A DNA stretch of 38,435 nucleotides. Origin: Candidatus Eiseniibacteriota bacterium (GTDB taxonomy: Bacteria; Eisenbacteria; RBG-16-71-46). Numbering within the stretch: the first letter of the stretch is position 1; each line of letters starts with the position of its first letter. A model generated the notes under the pieces. That model worked only from the letters and a program-made list of their open reading frames with translations. It ran no database searches and was not told the origin of the DNA. Both the position numbers and the translations under genes were made by a program. Of the stretch, positions 1 to 7,922 are shown in pieces. The stretch spans positions 1 through 38,435 of the forward strand of contig JACOSV010000057.1 in assembly GCA_016178725.1 (NCBI GenBank), given 5' to 3'.

Positions 1-1
1 C

Positions 2-2002
2 TACGGGCACGGCGACGTGAAGTACCACCTCGGTTACCAGGCGTTCCACGCGACGCGCGCCGGCCGCAGCGTGCACATCGATCTCAATTTCAATCCGAGC
101 CATCTCGAATTCGTGAACCCGGTGGTGCTGGGCTCGCTGCGCGCGCGCCAGGACATGATGGGCGACGGGCAGCGCGATCGCGGGCTCGCGGTGCTGGTTC
201 ACGGCGACGCGGCGTTCTCGGGCGAGGGGATCGTGCCCGAGACGCTGGCGCTCGCGGGGCTCGCGCCCTACGACACGGGCGGCACGGTCCACATCGTCGT
301 CGACAACCGCGTCGGGTTCACGACATCGGCCGCCGACGTGCGCGCCGGCCGCTACGCCACCGACATCGCCCGCGTCATGGACGCGCCGGTCTTCCACGTC
401 AACGGCGACGATCCCGAGGCCGCGGTGCAGGCGGTCACGCTCGCGATGGACTACCGCGCCGAGTTCCACCGCGACGTGTTCGTGGATCTCATCTGCTACC
501 GTAAGCACGGCCACAACGAGCTCGACGATCCCACGTTCACGCAGCCGGTCATGTACCGGGCGATCGCGAAGCACGCGCCGGCCTCGCGCAGCTACGCCGC
601 GCGGCTGGTCGCCGGCGGCGTGATCGACGATGCGGGCGTGCGGGCGATCGAGGGCGAGATCGCGGCCGAGCTCCAGTCGGCGCACCAGCGCGCGCGCGCG
701 GGCGTGCCCGACGCGGGCCCGCCACCGCTGCGCGGCGCGTGGGCCGGGTTCGAATGGGCGGGCGAGGACTGGAGCGCCGGGACCGCCGTGTCGCGCGAGC
801 GGCTCGAGCGGATCGTCAAGGCGGTCGCGCGCGTGCCGGAGGGATTCCATCCCCACCGCAAGATCGAGCGGCTGCTGCGCGACCGCGCGGCGATGTTCGA
901 GGCCGACCGCATCGACTGGGGGCTCGGCGAGACGCTGGCATTCGGATCGCTGCTGATCGAGGGCCGTCACGTCCGCTTGAGCGGCCAGGACAGCGGGCGC
1001 GGCACGTTCACCCATCGCCACGCCGTGCTGCACGACGCCGAGGACGATACGCGCTACGTGCCGCTCCAGCACCTCGACGGCGCGGTCGAGGCGGGCGGCC
1101 CCGCGCCGGGCCGATGCGTGGTGTTCGACACCCCGCTCAACGAGTCGGCCTCGCTCGGCTTCGAGTACGGCTACAGCACCGGCGATCCGCAGACGCTGGC
1201 GCTGTGGGAGGCGCAGTACGGCGACTTCGCCAACGTGGCGCAGGTCTACATCGACCAGTTCATCGCCAGCGCCGAGGCGAAGTGGCGGCGCATGTCAGGA
1301 CTGGTGCTGCTGCTGCCCCACGGCTACGAAGGGCAGGGGCCCGAGCATTCGAGCGCGCGGCTCGAGCGCTTCATGGATCTGTGCGCCAACGGCAACATTC
1401 AGGTGTGCAACCTGACGACGCCGGCGCAGTACTTCCACGCACTGCGCCGCCAGCTCCACCGCAAGTTCCGGAAGCCCCTCGTGCTCATGAGCCCGAAGAG
1501 TCTGCTCCGGCACAGGCTCGCGGTGTCGCCGGTCGCCGACTTCACCTCCGGCGGCTTCCGCACCGTGATCGACGACGCGCACGCGGCCGATCCGCGCGCG
1601 GCGCGGCGCGTCCTGCTCACGTCGGGCAAGTTCTACTTCGCCCTGCACCAGGCGCGCGAGGCGCGCGGCGTCGCCGCGACCGCGCTGGTGCGGTTGGAGC
1701 AGCTCTATCCGTTCCCGCGCGTCGAGCTGGCCGAGGTGCTCGAGCGGTATCCGCACGCGCGCGACATCCGCTGGGTGCAGGAGGAGCCTGCGAACATGGG
1801 TGCGTGGCGCGGCATCCGCCACCGCATCGAAGGCGTGCTACCCGAGGGCGCGAGCTTGAGCCTCGTCGCGCGCAAGGCGTCACCGACGCCCGCGACCGGC
1901 TTCTTCGCCAAGCACGTCGCGCAGGAGCGGATGCTCATCGACCGCGCGCTCGCCGAGGTCGGATCGCTGCCTATTTCTCGCGAGCGCCGAGGATCCCTTT
2001 GA
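2..2002 (+). CDS. sucA: 2-oxoglutarate dehydrogenase E1 component, 5' partial
   Basis: Thiamine-diphosphate-dependent decarboxylase subunit of the TCA-cycle 2-oxoglutarate dehydrogenase complex; it decarboxylates 2-oxoglutarate and passes the succinyl group to the lipoyl arm of E2. The frame is open from base 2, where it reads GDVKYHLGY, so the N-terminal part lies outside the window; the GTG at 17 is internal. About 666 residues are visible. Recognisable family stretches include GDAAFSGEGIVPETL, the CYRKHGHNELDDP block, SGQDSGRGTFTHRHA and LPHGYEGQGPEHSSARLERF. The last 32 bases overlap the 3' end of the convergent SPFH gene. The cognate E2 and E3 genes follow after that antisense gene, so the complex is encoded in one neighbourhood but probably not in one transcript. 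Confidence 0.97.
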   Translation, partial: YGHGDVKYHLGYQAFHATRAGRSVHIDLNFNPSHLEFVNPVVLGSLRARQDMMGDGQRDRGLAVLVHGDAAFSGEGIVPETLALAGLAPYDTGGTVHIVVDNRVGFTTSAADVRAGRYATDIARVMDAPVFHVNGDDPEAAVQAVTLAMDYRAEFHRDVFVDLICYRKHGHNELDDPTFTQPVMYRAIAKHAPASRSYAARLVAGGVIDDAGVRAIEGEIAAELQSAHQRARAGVPDAGPPPLRGAWAGFEWAGEDWSAGTAVSRERLERIVKAVARVPEGFHPHRKIERLLRDRAAMFEADRIDWGLGETLAFGSLLIEGRHVRLSGQDSGRGTFTHRHAVLHDAEDDTRYVPLQHLDGAVEAGGPAPGRCVVFDTPLNESASLGFEYGYSTGDPQTLALWEAQYGDFANVAQVYIDQFIASAEAKWRRMSGLVLLLPHGYEGQGPEHSSARLERFMDLCANGNIQVCNLTTPAQYFHALRRQLHRKFRKPLVLMSPKSLLRHRLAVSPVADFTSGGFRTVIDDAHAADPRAARRVLLTSGKFYFALHQAREARGVAATALVRLEQLYPFPRVELAEVLERYPHARDIRWVQEEPANMGAWRGIRHRIEGVLPEGASLSLVARKASPTPATGFFAKHVAQERMLIDRALAEVGSLPISRERRGSL

Positions 2003-2927
2003 GGTCCATGATCGTGTTCTGATCGGACACGATCACCGAGATCTTGTCCGAGAGCTTGTCGACGTAGAGGTACTTGATGTAGTTCGGATTCTGCGCCAGC
2101 GCCCGGTTGATGACCTCGATCGCGTTCGCGCGGCCCCTCGCCTCGATCACCTTGCGCTCGGCTTCCTTCTGCTCCTTCTCGAGCGTGTACTGCATCTGCT
2201 GCGCTCCCTGCTGGGCGATCTGCTTGGCCTCGATCGCCTTCGCGAACTCCGCCGTGAACCGCACGTCGCGCAGCACGACCTCGTCGATCATGAAGCCGTC
2301 CTTCTCGAGCAGGCGCTTGGCGGCCGAGTTGATCTCGTCCTGGATGCGCGCCCGCTTGGCCGAGTAGACGTCCATCACCGGATACTCCGAGATGACCAGC
2401 CGGATCACCGAACGGATCGTGGGACGAATGATCTTCTCTTCGTAGTCCGGGCCGATCTTCTGGTGGATGGCGACGACGCGGTCGGGATCGATGTGATGCC
2501 ACACGGTCAGGTCGATGCCGACCTGCAGACCCTCCTGCGTCGGCGACCAGAGCGAGTCGTCGATGTTGGCCTTGCGGCCCTCGCCGGAGACGCCCGACAT
2601 CGTGTACTCGAGCCGGCGCAGGTCGTAGTCCTGCGTGTTGCTGATGAACGGCGGGATGAACGTGATGCCCTGCCGCGCAAGCCGGAAGCCGCGCGTGAGC
2701 GTGTTGAAGACGACCAGCGCGTGCCCGACCGGCACGACGCGCACCGACCCGGCGAAGATCAGCAGCAGGAGCAATGGTCCGGCGACGAGCGCCAGCAGCC
2801 GCGCGGGGTCGGGGAAGACGCGGTGTCCGTCGCCGTCGTGAACCCGGGCGCCCGACTGGCGGGCGGCGAGGCGCCACACGACGACGGCGCCCATGACGAG
2901 AACGAGGAAGAACAGCAGACCGGCCAT
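1971..2927 (-). CDS. SPFH/prohibitin-like membrane protein
   Basis: A 318-residue prohibitin-family protein; such proteins form membrane-anchored oligomeric rings or scaffolds. Two hydrophobic segments are seen, at about residues 3-19 and 43-61, followed by a band-7 domain beginning near VRVVPVGHALVVFN and a charged, probably coiled-coil stretch (EKEQKEAERKVIEARGRA). The ATG at 2927 is chosen because a near-perfect Shine-Dalgarno AAGGAGGT lies 6 nt upstream; an upstream in-frame start would place that site inside the gene. A possible -10 (TAGTCT, 2954-2959, minus strand) would give a leader of about 20 nt, but no clear -35 is visible. The gene runs antisense between sucA and sucB and overlaps the sucA end by 32 bp. 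No NfeD-type protease partner is adjacent. Confidence 0.9.
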   Translation of the reverse strand: MAGLLFFLVLVMGAVVVWRLAARQSGARVHDGDGHRVFPDPARLLALVAGPLLLLLIFAGSVRVVPVGHALVVFNTLTRGFRLARQGITFIPPFISNTQDYDLRRLEYTMSGVSGEGRKANIDDSLWSPTQEGLQVGIDLTVWHHIDPDRVVAIHQKIGPDYEEKIIRPTIRSVIRLVISEYPVMDVYSAKRARIQDEINSAAKRLLEKDGFMIDEVVLRDVRFTAEFAKAIEAKQIAQQGAQQMQYTLEKEQKEAERKVIEARGRANAIEVINRALAQNPNYIKYLYVDKLSDKISVIVSDQNTIMDLKGILGAREK

Positions 2928-2986
2928 GGTTCGACCTCCTTGTCGAGGCGGCCAGACTAGCACACGTCCGCGACCTCACGGTGGGT

Positions 2987-3016
2987 TTGGGTCCCGCCCC
3001 GGCCCGCGGGTAAACT
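2987..3016 (+). promoter_or_regulatory. Promoter of sucB-lpdA (near-leaderless)
   Basis: A -35 TTGGGT (2987-2992) and -10 TAAACT (3011-3016) are separated by 18 nt. The -10 is followed by GCGCG and the sucB ATG begins 9 nt after it, so transcription would start within about 0-3 nt of the start codon. No Shine-Dalgarno is present. This implies that sucB-lpdA is transcribed separately from sucA. Confidence 0.55.
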
Positions 3017-3025
3017 GCGCGCCCC

Positions 3026-4270
3026 ATGATGCGAGAGATCAAGGTGCCGAGGCTCGCGGAATCGGTCTCGGAGGGTGTGGTCGTGGCGTGGCTCAAGCCC
3101 GACGGCGCGAGCGTCGCCGTGGACGAGCCGGTCGTGACGCTCGAGACCGACAAGGCGGCGGTCGAGATTCCTTCGGAGTTCGCGGGCGTGCTGCATCACG
3201 GCCGCGCGCTCGGCGATCGCGTCGAGGTAGGCGACGTGCTCGCGCGTGTGGACGAAGGGGCTGCCCCGGCCAAAGCCGCGACACCGTCGGCCGCAGAGGT
3301 CCGCCCACCGGCCGTCAGCGAAACCACCCCGACGCTGAGCCCCGCCGTGCGCCGGCTCGTCGAAGAGCATGGCCTCGATCCCGCGACGATCGCGGCCACG
3401 GGTCCCGGCGGCCGATTGCTCAAGGAGGACGTGCAGCGCCACATGACGGCGGCGAGTCCGGCCCCAGCGACGGGCGGTGTCCTGGCCGTTCCGACCGGAG
3501 CGGAGATCCGTCCCCCCATCGGAACGAATGCGCTCGCCCCCCAGCGCGCCCCGACCGACTGGCGCGAGAGCGAAACCGAGCGCGCGGTGCCGATGAGCCG
3601 CATCCGGTTGCGCATCGCCGAGCGGCTCGTCAAAGCGCAGCAGACCGCGGCGATCCTCACCACGTTCAACGAAGTCGACATGAGCGCCGTGATGGCGCTG
3701 CGCGAGCGCCACCGCGACGAGTTCGTGCGCCGCCACGGTGTGCGGCTCTCGTACATGAGCTTCTTCACCCGCGCGTGCGTCCTCGCGCTCGAACGCCTGC
3801 CCGAGCTCAACGCCGAGATCCGCGGCAGCGATATCGTCTACCGCCGCCACGTGCACATGGGGATCGCCGTCGGCACCGACCGCGGGCTCGTCGTCCCGGT
3901 GGTGCGCGACGCAGACCGGCGCTCGTTCCCGGATCTCGAGCGCGAGATCGCCCGGCTCTCGGCGGTGGCGCGCGAGGGCACCGTGTCGCTCGACGATCTC
4001 TCGGGCGGGACGTTCACGATCTCGAACGGCGGCGTCTACGGATCGCTGCTCTCGACGCCGATCCTCAACTTCCCGCAGAGCGGCATCCTCGGCATGCACA
4101 AGATCCAGAAGCGGCCGGTGGTCGTGGACGACCAGATGGTGATCCGGCCGATGATGTACCTCGCTCTCTCGTACGATCACCGCATCGTCGACGGCGAGCA
4201 GGCGGTGACGTTCCTCATCGGCGTGCGCGACCGCCTCGAGGATCCCGAGCGCATGCTGGTCGAGCTCTAG
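3026..4270 (+). CDS. sucB: Dihydrolipoamide succinyltransferase (E2) of 2-oxoglutarate dehydrogenase
   Basis: A 414-residue lipoyl-bearing acyltransferase core that transfers succinyl groups to CoA. Order of domains: N-terminal lipoyl domain with the lipoylation site ETDKAAVEIPS at about residues 38-48; a Pro/Ala linker; a peripheral subunit-binding domain (LSPAVRRLVEEHGLDPATI, then GPGGRLLKEDV) at about 108-140; a second linker; and a catalytic domain ending with the active-site motif YDHRIVDG. Length is normal for E2o. Assignment to E2o rather than another acyltransferase rests on sucA and lpdA next door. ATG ATG occurs at 3026; the first is used because it sits directly after the promoter. 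The lpdA start follows the stop by 5 nt. Confidence 0.95.
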   Translation: MMREIKVPRLAESVSEGVVVAWLKPDGASVAVDEPVVTLETDKAAVEIPSEFAGVLHHGRALGDRVEVGDVLARVDEGAAPAKAATPSAAEVRPPAVSETTPTLSPAVRRLVEEHGLDPATIAATGPGGRLLKEDVQRHMTAASPAPATGGVLAVPTGAEIRPPIGTNALAPQRAPTDWRESETERAVPMSRIRLRIAERLVKAQQTAAILTTFNEVDMSAVMALRERHRDEFVRRHGVRLSYMSFFTRACVLALERLPELNAEIRGSDIVYRRHVHMGIAVGTDRGLVVPVVRDADRRSFPDLEREIARLSAVAREGTVSLDDLSGGTFTISNGGVYGSLLSTPILNFPQSGILGMHKIQKRPVVVDDQMVIRPMMYLALSYDHRIVDGEQAVTFLIGVRDRLEDPERMLVEL

Positions 4271-4275
4271 CGCCC

Positions 4276-5676
4276 GTGAGCGACGACGCGTTCGACCTGA
4301 TCGTCATCGGCTCCGGGCCCGGCGGCTACGTCGCCGCGATCCGCGCCGCGCAGCTCGGCATGAAGACCGCCGTGGTCGAGAAGTATCCGACACTGGGCGG
4401 CACGTGCCTCAACGTCGGCTGCATCCCGAGCAAGGCCCTGCTCGACTCGAGCGAGCACTTCGCGTTCGCCCGCCACGGGATCGCCGCCCACGGCGTCCGC
4501 GCCACGGTCGAGCTCGACCTGCCGACCATGCTCGCGCGCAAGGACAGGGTCGTGCAGGAGCTGACCCGCGGCGTCGAGGGTCTGTTCCGGAAGAACAAGG
4601 TCACGCGCCTGACGGGAACGGGGCGCATCGCCGCGCCCGGCGTGGTCCAGGTCACGGGCGCGGACGGGGCGACCGAAGCGCATCGCGCGGCGCGGATCCT
4701 GATCGCGACCGGCAGCAAGCCGGCGAGACTTCCCGGCATCGCGTACGACGACCGGCGCATCGTCCATTCCACGCATGCGCTCGCGCTCCCCGCCGTGCCC
4801 GAGACCATGATCGTGATCGGCGCGGGCGCGATCGGGCTCGAGCTGGGCTCGGTGTGGGCGCGCCTCGGCGCGAAGGTCGCGGTGCTCGAGTTCCAGGACC
4901 GGGCGGTGCCCGGCATGGACCGGAAGAGCGGCGCGCTGCTTCAGCGCGCGCTCGAGAAGCAGGGACTCGCGTTCCGCTTCGGCGCCTCGGCGCGCGGCGC
5001 GCGCGTCGAGGGTGACCGCGTGCGCGTCACCGTGGTCGAGAAGGACGCCGAGCGCGAGGAGACGTGCGACGTGCTGCTCGTCGCGGTCGGCCGGCGCCCG
5101 TACACCGACGGTCTCGGCGCGCGCGAGCTTGGGCTTGCGACGGACGCGAAGGGCCGGATCGAGGTGGACGCGAGCTTCGCGACGTCGGTGCCCGGCATCT
5201 TCGCGATCGGCGACGTGATCGCCGGGCCGATGCTCGCGCACAAGGCGGAGGAGGAGGGAATCGCCGCGGTCGAGCGCATGGCGGGCATGGCGGGCCACGT
5301 CGCCTACGCGTGCATCCCGAACGTGGTCTACACGTGGCCCGAGCTCGCGAGCGTCGGTCTCTCCGAAGAGGACGCCGCCGCGAAGGGCATCGTCGTCGCG
5401 ATCGGCACGTTCCCGTTCCTCGCCAACGGCCGGGCGAAGGCGATGGGGGAGCGCGACGGTCAGGTGAAGATCATCGCCGACGCGGCGACCGATCGCGTGC
5501 TCGGCGCCCACATCGTCGGTCCGCGTGCGAGCGACTTGATCGCCGAGCTCGCGACCGCGATGGAGCTGGGGGCCAGCGCCGAGGACATCGCGCGCTCGGT
5601 CCACGCCCACCCGACGCTGCCCGAGGCGGTCAAGGAAGCCGCCCTGGCGGTCGGGAAGCGCGCCATCCACATCTAA
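4276..5676 (+). CDS. lpdA: Dihydrolipoamide dehydrogenase (E3)
   Basis: FAD-dependent pyridine-nucleotide disulfide oxidoreductase of 466 residues that reoxidises the dihydrolipoyl arm of E2 with NAD+. The FAD-binding motif is VIGSGPGGYVAA near the N-terminus, followed by the redox-active disulfide GGTCLNVGCIPSK, the NAD-binding motif VIGAGAIGLELGSVWARLG, the second FAD contact FAIGDVIAGPMLAHKAEEEG, and the C-terminal HAHPTLPEA that supplies the catalytic His-Glu pair. All signature residues are present. The GTG at 4276 starts 5 nt after the sucB stop and gives a normal-length N-terminus. It is presumably cotranscribed with sucB. It may also serve other 2-oxoacid dehydrogenases, which the window cannot show. 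Confidence 0.97.
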   Translation: MSDDAFDLIVIGSGPGGYVAAIRAAQLGMKTAVVEKYPTLGGTCLNVGCIPSKALLDSSEHFAFARHGIAAHGVRATVELDLPTMLARKDRVVQELTRGVEGLFRKNKVTRLTGTGRIAAPGVVQVTGADGATEAHRAARILIATGSKPARLPGIAYDDRRIVHSTHALALPAVPETMIVIGAGAIGLELGSVWARLGAKVAVLEFQDRAVPGMDRKSGALLQRALEKQGLAFRFGASARGARVEGDRVRVTVVEKDAEREETCDVLLVAVGRRPYTDGLGARELGLATDAKGRIEVDASFATSVPGIFAIGDVIAGPMLAHKAEEEGIAAVERMAGMAGHVAYACIPNVVYTWPELASVGLSEEDAAAKGIVVAIGTFPFLANGRAKAMGERDGQVKIIADAATDRVLGAHIVGPRASDLIAELATAMELGASAEDIARSVHAHPTLPEAVKEAALAVGKRAIHI

Positions 5677-5748
5677 GGCACCGCCTTCGCCGGTCCGGGC
5701 GTTCCGCCCGACGCGCGCCGGCTCGACGGGCCGTCCGAACGCCATCTC

Positions 5749-5778
5749 TTGCGTCGGGCGAACGGATGCCCATAAACT
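5749..5778 (+). promoter_or_regulatory. Promoter of the GYWKNHP secreted-protein gene
   Basis: TTGCGT (5749-5754), an 18-nt spacer and TAAACT (5773-5778). Transcription would start near 5785, leaving an untranslated leader of about 138 nt before the ATG at 5923. The 246-nt interval 5677-5922 otherwise shows only a GC hairpin at 5696-5710 (CGGGCG, loop TTC, CGCCCG) after lpdA, without a T tract. Confidence 0.5.
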
Positions 5779-5922
5779 CTATGCCGTACAGACGTTCGCT
5801 GTGGCCTTGTTGCACCGACTGGGTCCCCGCCCACCCCGTCACCTGCGAACGAGGCTCCGTCCCATCGTGGCCGGGGTCCTCCCATTTCGCTACGCATCCT
5901 TGCTCTGCATCGGGAGAGGTCC

Positions 5923-6453
5923 ATGTCGAAGTCCGCCGCCCGCGTCGCGGCGATGATCGCCCTGCTCGTCATCGCCTGCACCACAGTGTCGCCCGCCCCG
6001 AGCATGGCGCAGACCAATTGCACCTACACGCTCGGCTACTGGAAGAACCATCCGAGCGCGTGGCCGGCGTCGTGCCTGCCGATGAATCTCGGCCTCGTGA
6101 GCTACAGCGAGACGGATCTGCTGGCGATCCTCAACCAGCCGGTGGACGGCAACGGCGCGGTCGCGCTCGCGCAGCAGATGATCGCCGCAGACCTCAACAT
6201 CTGCTCCGGCGCGAGCCCGACCGCGATCGCGTCCTGCCTCCAACAGGCGCAGACGATCTTCGACGCATACGGTGCGCGCAAGGTGCAGCCGGTCGGCAAC
6301 GGTCCCTACTGCACGTCGAGCACGTGCCTGACGGGCCCCGCGACGCAGTGCCTCGACGACTTCAACAACGGTCTCTCCGGTCCCGGCCACTGCGCCATCG
6401 CGACCCGGACGACCAGCTCCACCTGGGGCCAGGTCAAGACCATCTATCGCTGA
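5923..6453 (+). CDS. Secreted protein with CTYTLGYWKNHPSAWP motif
   Basis: A 176-residue exported protein of unknown function. It has a signal peptide (basic MSKSAAR start, hydrophobic core, probable cleavage after APSMAQ) and a mature part opening with CTYTLGYWKNHPSAWP. Similar Tyr/Trp-rich 'GYWKNHP' segments are familiar from uncharacterised secreted proteins of environmental bacteria, but no function is established that I can name. The mature region carries eight cysteines (first in CTYT, last in GHCAIA), consistent with disulfides outside the cytoplasm. The start is supported by GGGAGAGG 4 nt upstream. It appears monocistronic: its own promoter with a long leader lies upstream and another promoter follows it. 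Confidence 0.8.
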   Translation: MSKSAARVAAMIALLVIACTTVSPAPSMAQTNCTYTLGYWKNHPSAWPASCLPMNLGLVSYSETDLLAILNQPVDGNGAVALAQQMIAADLNICSGASPTAIASCLQQAQTIFDAYGARKVQPVGNGPYCTSSTCLTGPATQCLDDFNNGLSGPGHCAIATRTTSSTWGQVKTIYR

Positions 6454-6483
6454 CGACGTGGTCGCGCGCCGGCGCGCCGAGGT

Positions 6484-6513
6484 TTGACCCGGCGCGCGGC
6501 TTTCGGCGATGCT
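6484..6513 (+). promoter_or_regulatory. Promoter of the MBL-fold gene (near-leaderless)
   Basis: TTGACC (6484-6489), an 18-nt spacer and GATGCT (6508-6513), with the ATG at 6521 only 7 nt after the -10. The TTGACC lies in the loop of an 8-bp GC hairpin (6472-6479 with 6490-6497) that could end the preceding transcript, although no T tract longer than three follows. Confidence 0.5.
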
Positions 6514-6520
6514 GCGGCAA

Positions 6521-7396
6521 ATGCCCTCCCTCACGCTCGGTCCCTGGACGATCCACACGCTCGAGACCGGCGTCATCCGCCTCGACGGCGGCGCGATGTT
6601 CGGCTCGGTCCCGAAGACGCTGTGGAGCCGTGCCCATCCCGCCGACGACCGCAACCGCATCACGCTTGCGATGCGCTGCCTGCTGATCGAAGGCGAGGGG
6701 CGGCGCATCCTCGTGGACGACGGCGCCGGCGACAAGCTCGCGCCCAAGTGGGTGGACATCTACGGCCTCGACGACGGTCATTCGCTCGAGCGCTCACTCG
6801 CGGCGCTCTCGCTCGGCGTCGAGGACGTGACCGACGTGGTGCTCACGCACCTCCACTTCGACCACGCCGGGGGCTCGACCCGCCTGCAGGGCGGTGTCCT
6901 CGTGCCGCGGTTGCCGCGCGCCCACTACTACGTCCAGCGCCGCAACTGGGAGAACGCCACGCGCCCCAACCCGCGCGAGCGCGCCTCGTACATGCCCGAG
7001 AACTACCAGCCGCTGATGGACGCCGGCGTACTGCGCCTCTGGGATGGGCCGCAGCGCCCGTGGCCCGGGTTCGAGACCTTCACCGCCGAAGGTCACACGC
7101 GCGGCCAGCAGCTGGTGCGCGTCTCGGGGCGCGAGGGCGCGCTCTACTTCGTCGCCGATCTGATCCCGACCGCGAGCCACGTGCGCATCCCGTTCGTGAT
7201 GGGCTACGACGTCGCCGCGATCGAGACGATGGAGGAGAAGCGCGCGCTGCTCGCGCGCGCCGCCGCCGAGGGGGCGTGGATCGCGCTCGAGCACGATCCC
7301 AGGATCGCGCTCGCGCGTCCCGTCGCCGACGGCGACGACTTCGCCTGGGCCGAGCAGGTGCCGGCCGAAGCCGCCACGGTTCCCGCGGGACGCTGA
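6521..7396 (+). CDS. MBL-fold metallo-hydrolase
   Basis: A 291-residue metallo-beta-lactamase-superfamily hydrolase, predicted cytoplasmic (no signal peptide). The zinc-binding motif HLHFDHAGG is intact, a further His falls in FTAEGHTRGQQL, an Asp in FVADLIPTASH and a last His in ALEHDPRIA, so two metal sites are likely. The overall pattern resembles the lactonase/quorum-quenching-like branch, but the substrate cannot be told from sequence. The ATG at 6521 is preferred to one at 6509, because the latter lies inside the apparent -10 element. It begins a (+) cluster: the next gene starts 4 nt after its stop. Confidence 0.88.
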   Translation: MPSLTLGPWTIHTLETGVIRLDGGAMFGSVPKTLWSRAHPADDRNRITLAMRCLLIEGEGRRILVDDGAGDKLAPKWVDIYGLDDGHSLERSLAALSLGVEDVTDVVLTHLHFDHAGGSTRLQGGVLVPRLPRAHYYVQRRNWENATRPNPRERASYMPENYQPLMDAGVLRLWDGPQRPWPGFETFTAEGHTRGQQLVRVSGREGALYFVADLIPTASHVRIPFVMGYDVAAIETMEEKRALLARAAAEGAWIALEHDPRIALARPVADGDDFAWAEQVPAEAATVPAGR

Positions 7397-7400
7397 TCGC

Positions 7401-7922
7401 GTGACGGGGCTCCAGCGCGGGCTGCCCGCGTTCGTGATCCTCGGCGCGCTGGCCGCCTCGATCGCGGGCGCCGGCTGCGCGCCGGCCTCCGGCGCCCGCG
7501 CGCTGACGATGGAAGGCGAGATCATCGATCCGCAGTGCTGGTTCACGCACGGAGGCGAGGGTCTCTCGCACCGCGACTGCGCGCTCATGTGCGCGCGCGG
7601 CGGCCAGAGCCTCGGGTTCGTGAACCGCGCCGGCCAGCGCTTCTATCCGATCATCGCCGCGACACACGGCGTGAATCCCAACGACAGCCTCTACGCCGTC
7701 GTTGGTTACCCGGTGATCGTCCACGGCACGCTGTTCACGCGCGGCGGGCAGGAGGCGCTGGTCGTCGCGCGCGCCGAGCGGATCGGCGGCGCGGCCGCGG
7801 CCGAGTCGAAGCCGGGGGCCGCGGCCGGTTCGGACGAGATGAAGAGCGAGATGCACATGAACATGAGCAACGGATCGACCGCGGCCGACTCGGCCGCACG
7901 TGGAGGCCGACGTGTTCCATAG
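7401..7922 (+). CDS. Exported Cys/His protein with Met-rich tail
   Basis: A 173-residue protein of unknown function. The N-terminus is a hydrophobic export signal ending in IAGAGCAPAS; it is only a weak lipobox match, so lipoprotein processing is uncertain. The mature domain has a compact set of possible metal or heme ligands: C46, H50, H57, C60 and C64 (CWFTH, then HRDCALMC). An OB-like beta-rich segment follows (YAVVGYPVIVHGTLF). The tail is low-complexity and contains M147, M151, H152, M153 and M155 (DEMKSEMHMNMSN), a pattern often seen in periplasmic copper binders. The GTG at 7401 follows the hydrolase stop by 4 nt, and the 3' end overlaps dedA by 11 nt, so cotranscription is likely. Confidence 0.75.
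   Translation: MTGLQRGLPAFVILGALAASIAGAGCAPASGARALTMEGEIIDPQCWFTHGGEGLSHRDCALMCARGGQSLGFVNRAGQRFYPIIAATHGVNPNDSLYAVVGYPVIVHGTLFTRGGQEALVVARAERIGGAAAAESKPGAAAGSDEMKSEMHMNMSNGSTAADSAARGGRRVP

Noticed and set aside
1705-3153. Long minus-strand reading frame of 482 codons overlapping sucA and the SPFH gene
   Set aside because: Its translation is Arg/Ala-rich shadow sequence from a GC-rich third-position bias; the SPFH frame on the same strand shows real domains and a Shine-Dalgarno.
5696-5710. GC hairpin after lpdA as a Rho-independent terminator
   Set aside because: The stem is only 6 bp and no T tract follows. I saw no convincing intrinsic terminator anywhere in the window.
4267-5745. Minus-strand reading frame of 492 codons antisense to lpdA
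   Set aside because: Low-complexity Arg/Asp/His-rich product, no motifs, exactly antisense to an intact lipoamide dehydrogenase.
6472-6497. 8-bp hairpin between the GYWKNHP gene and the MBL-fold gene as terminator
   Set aside because: Followed only by GGCTTT, and its loop holds the apparent -35 of the next gene; kept only as a note on that promoter.
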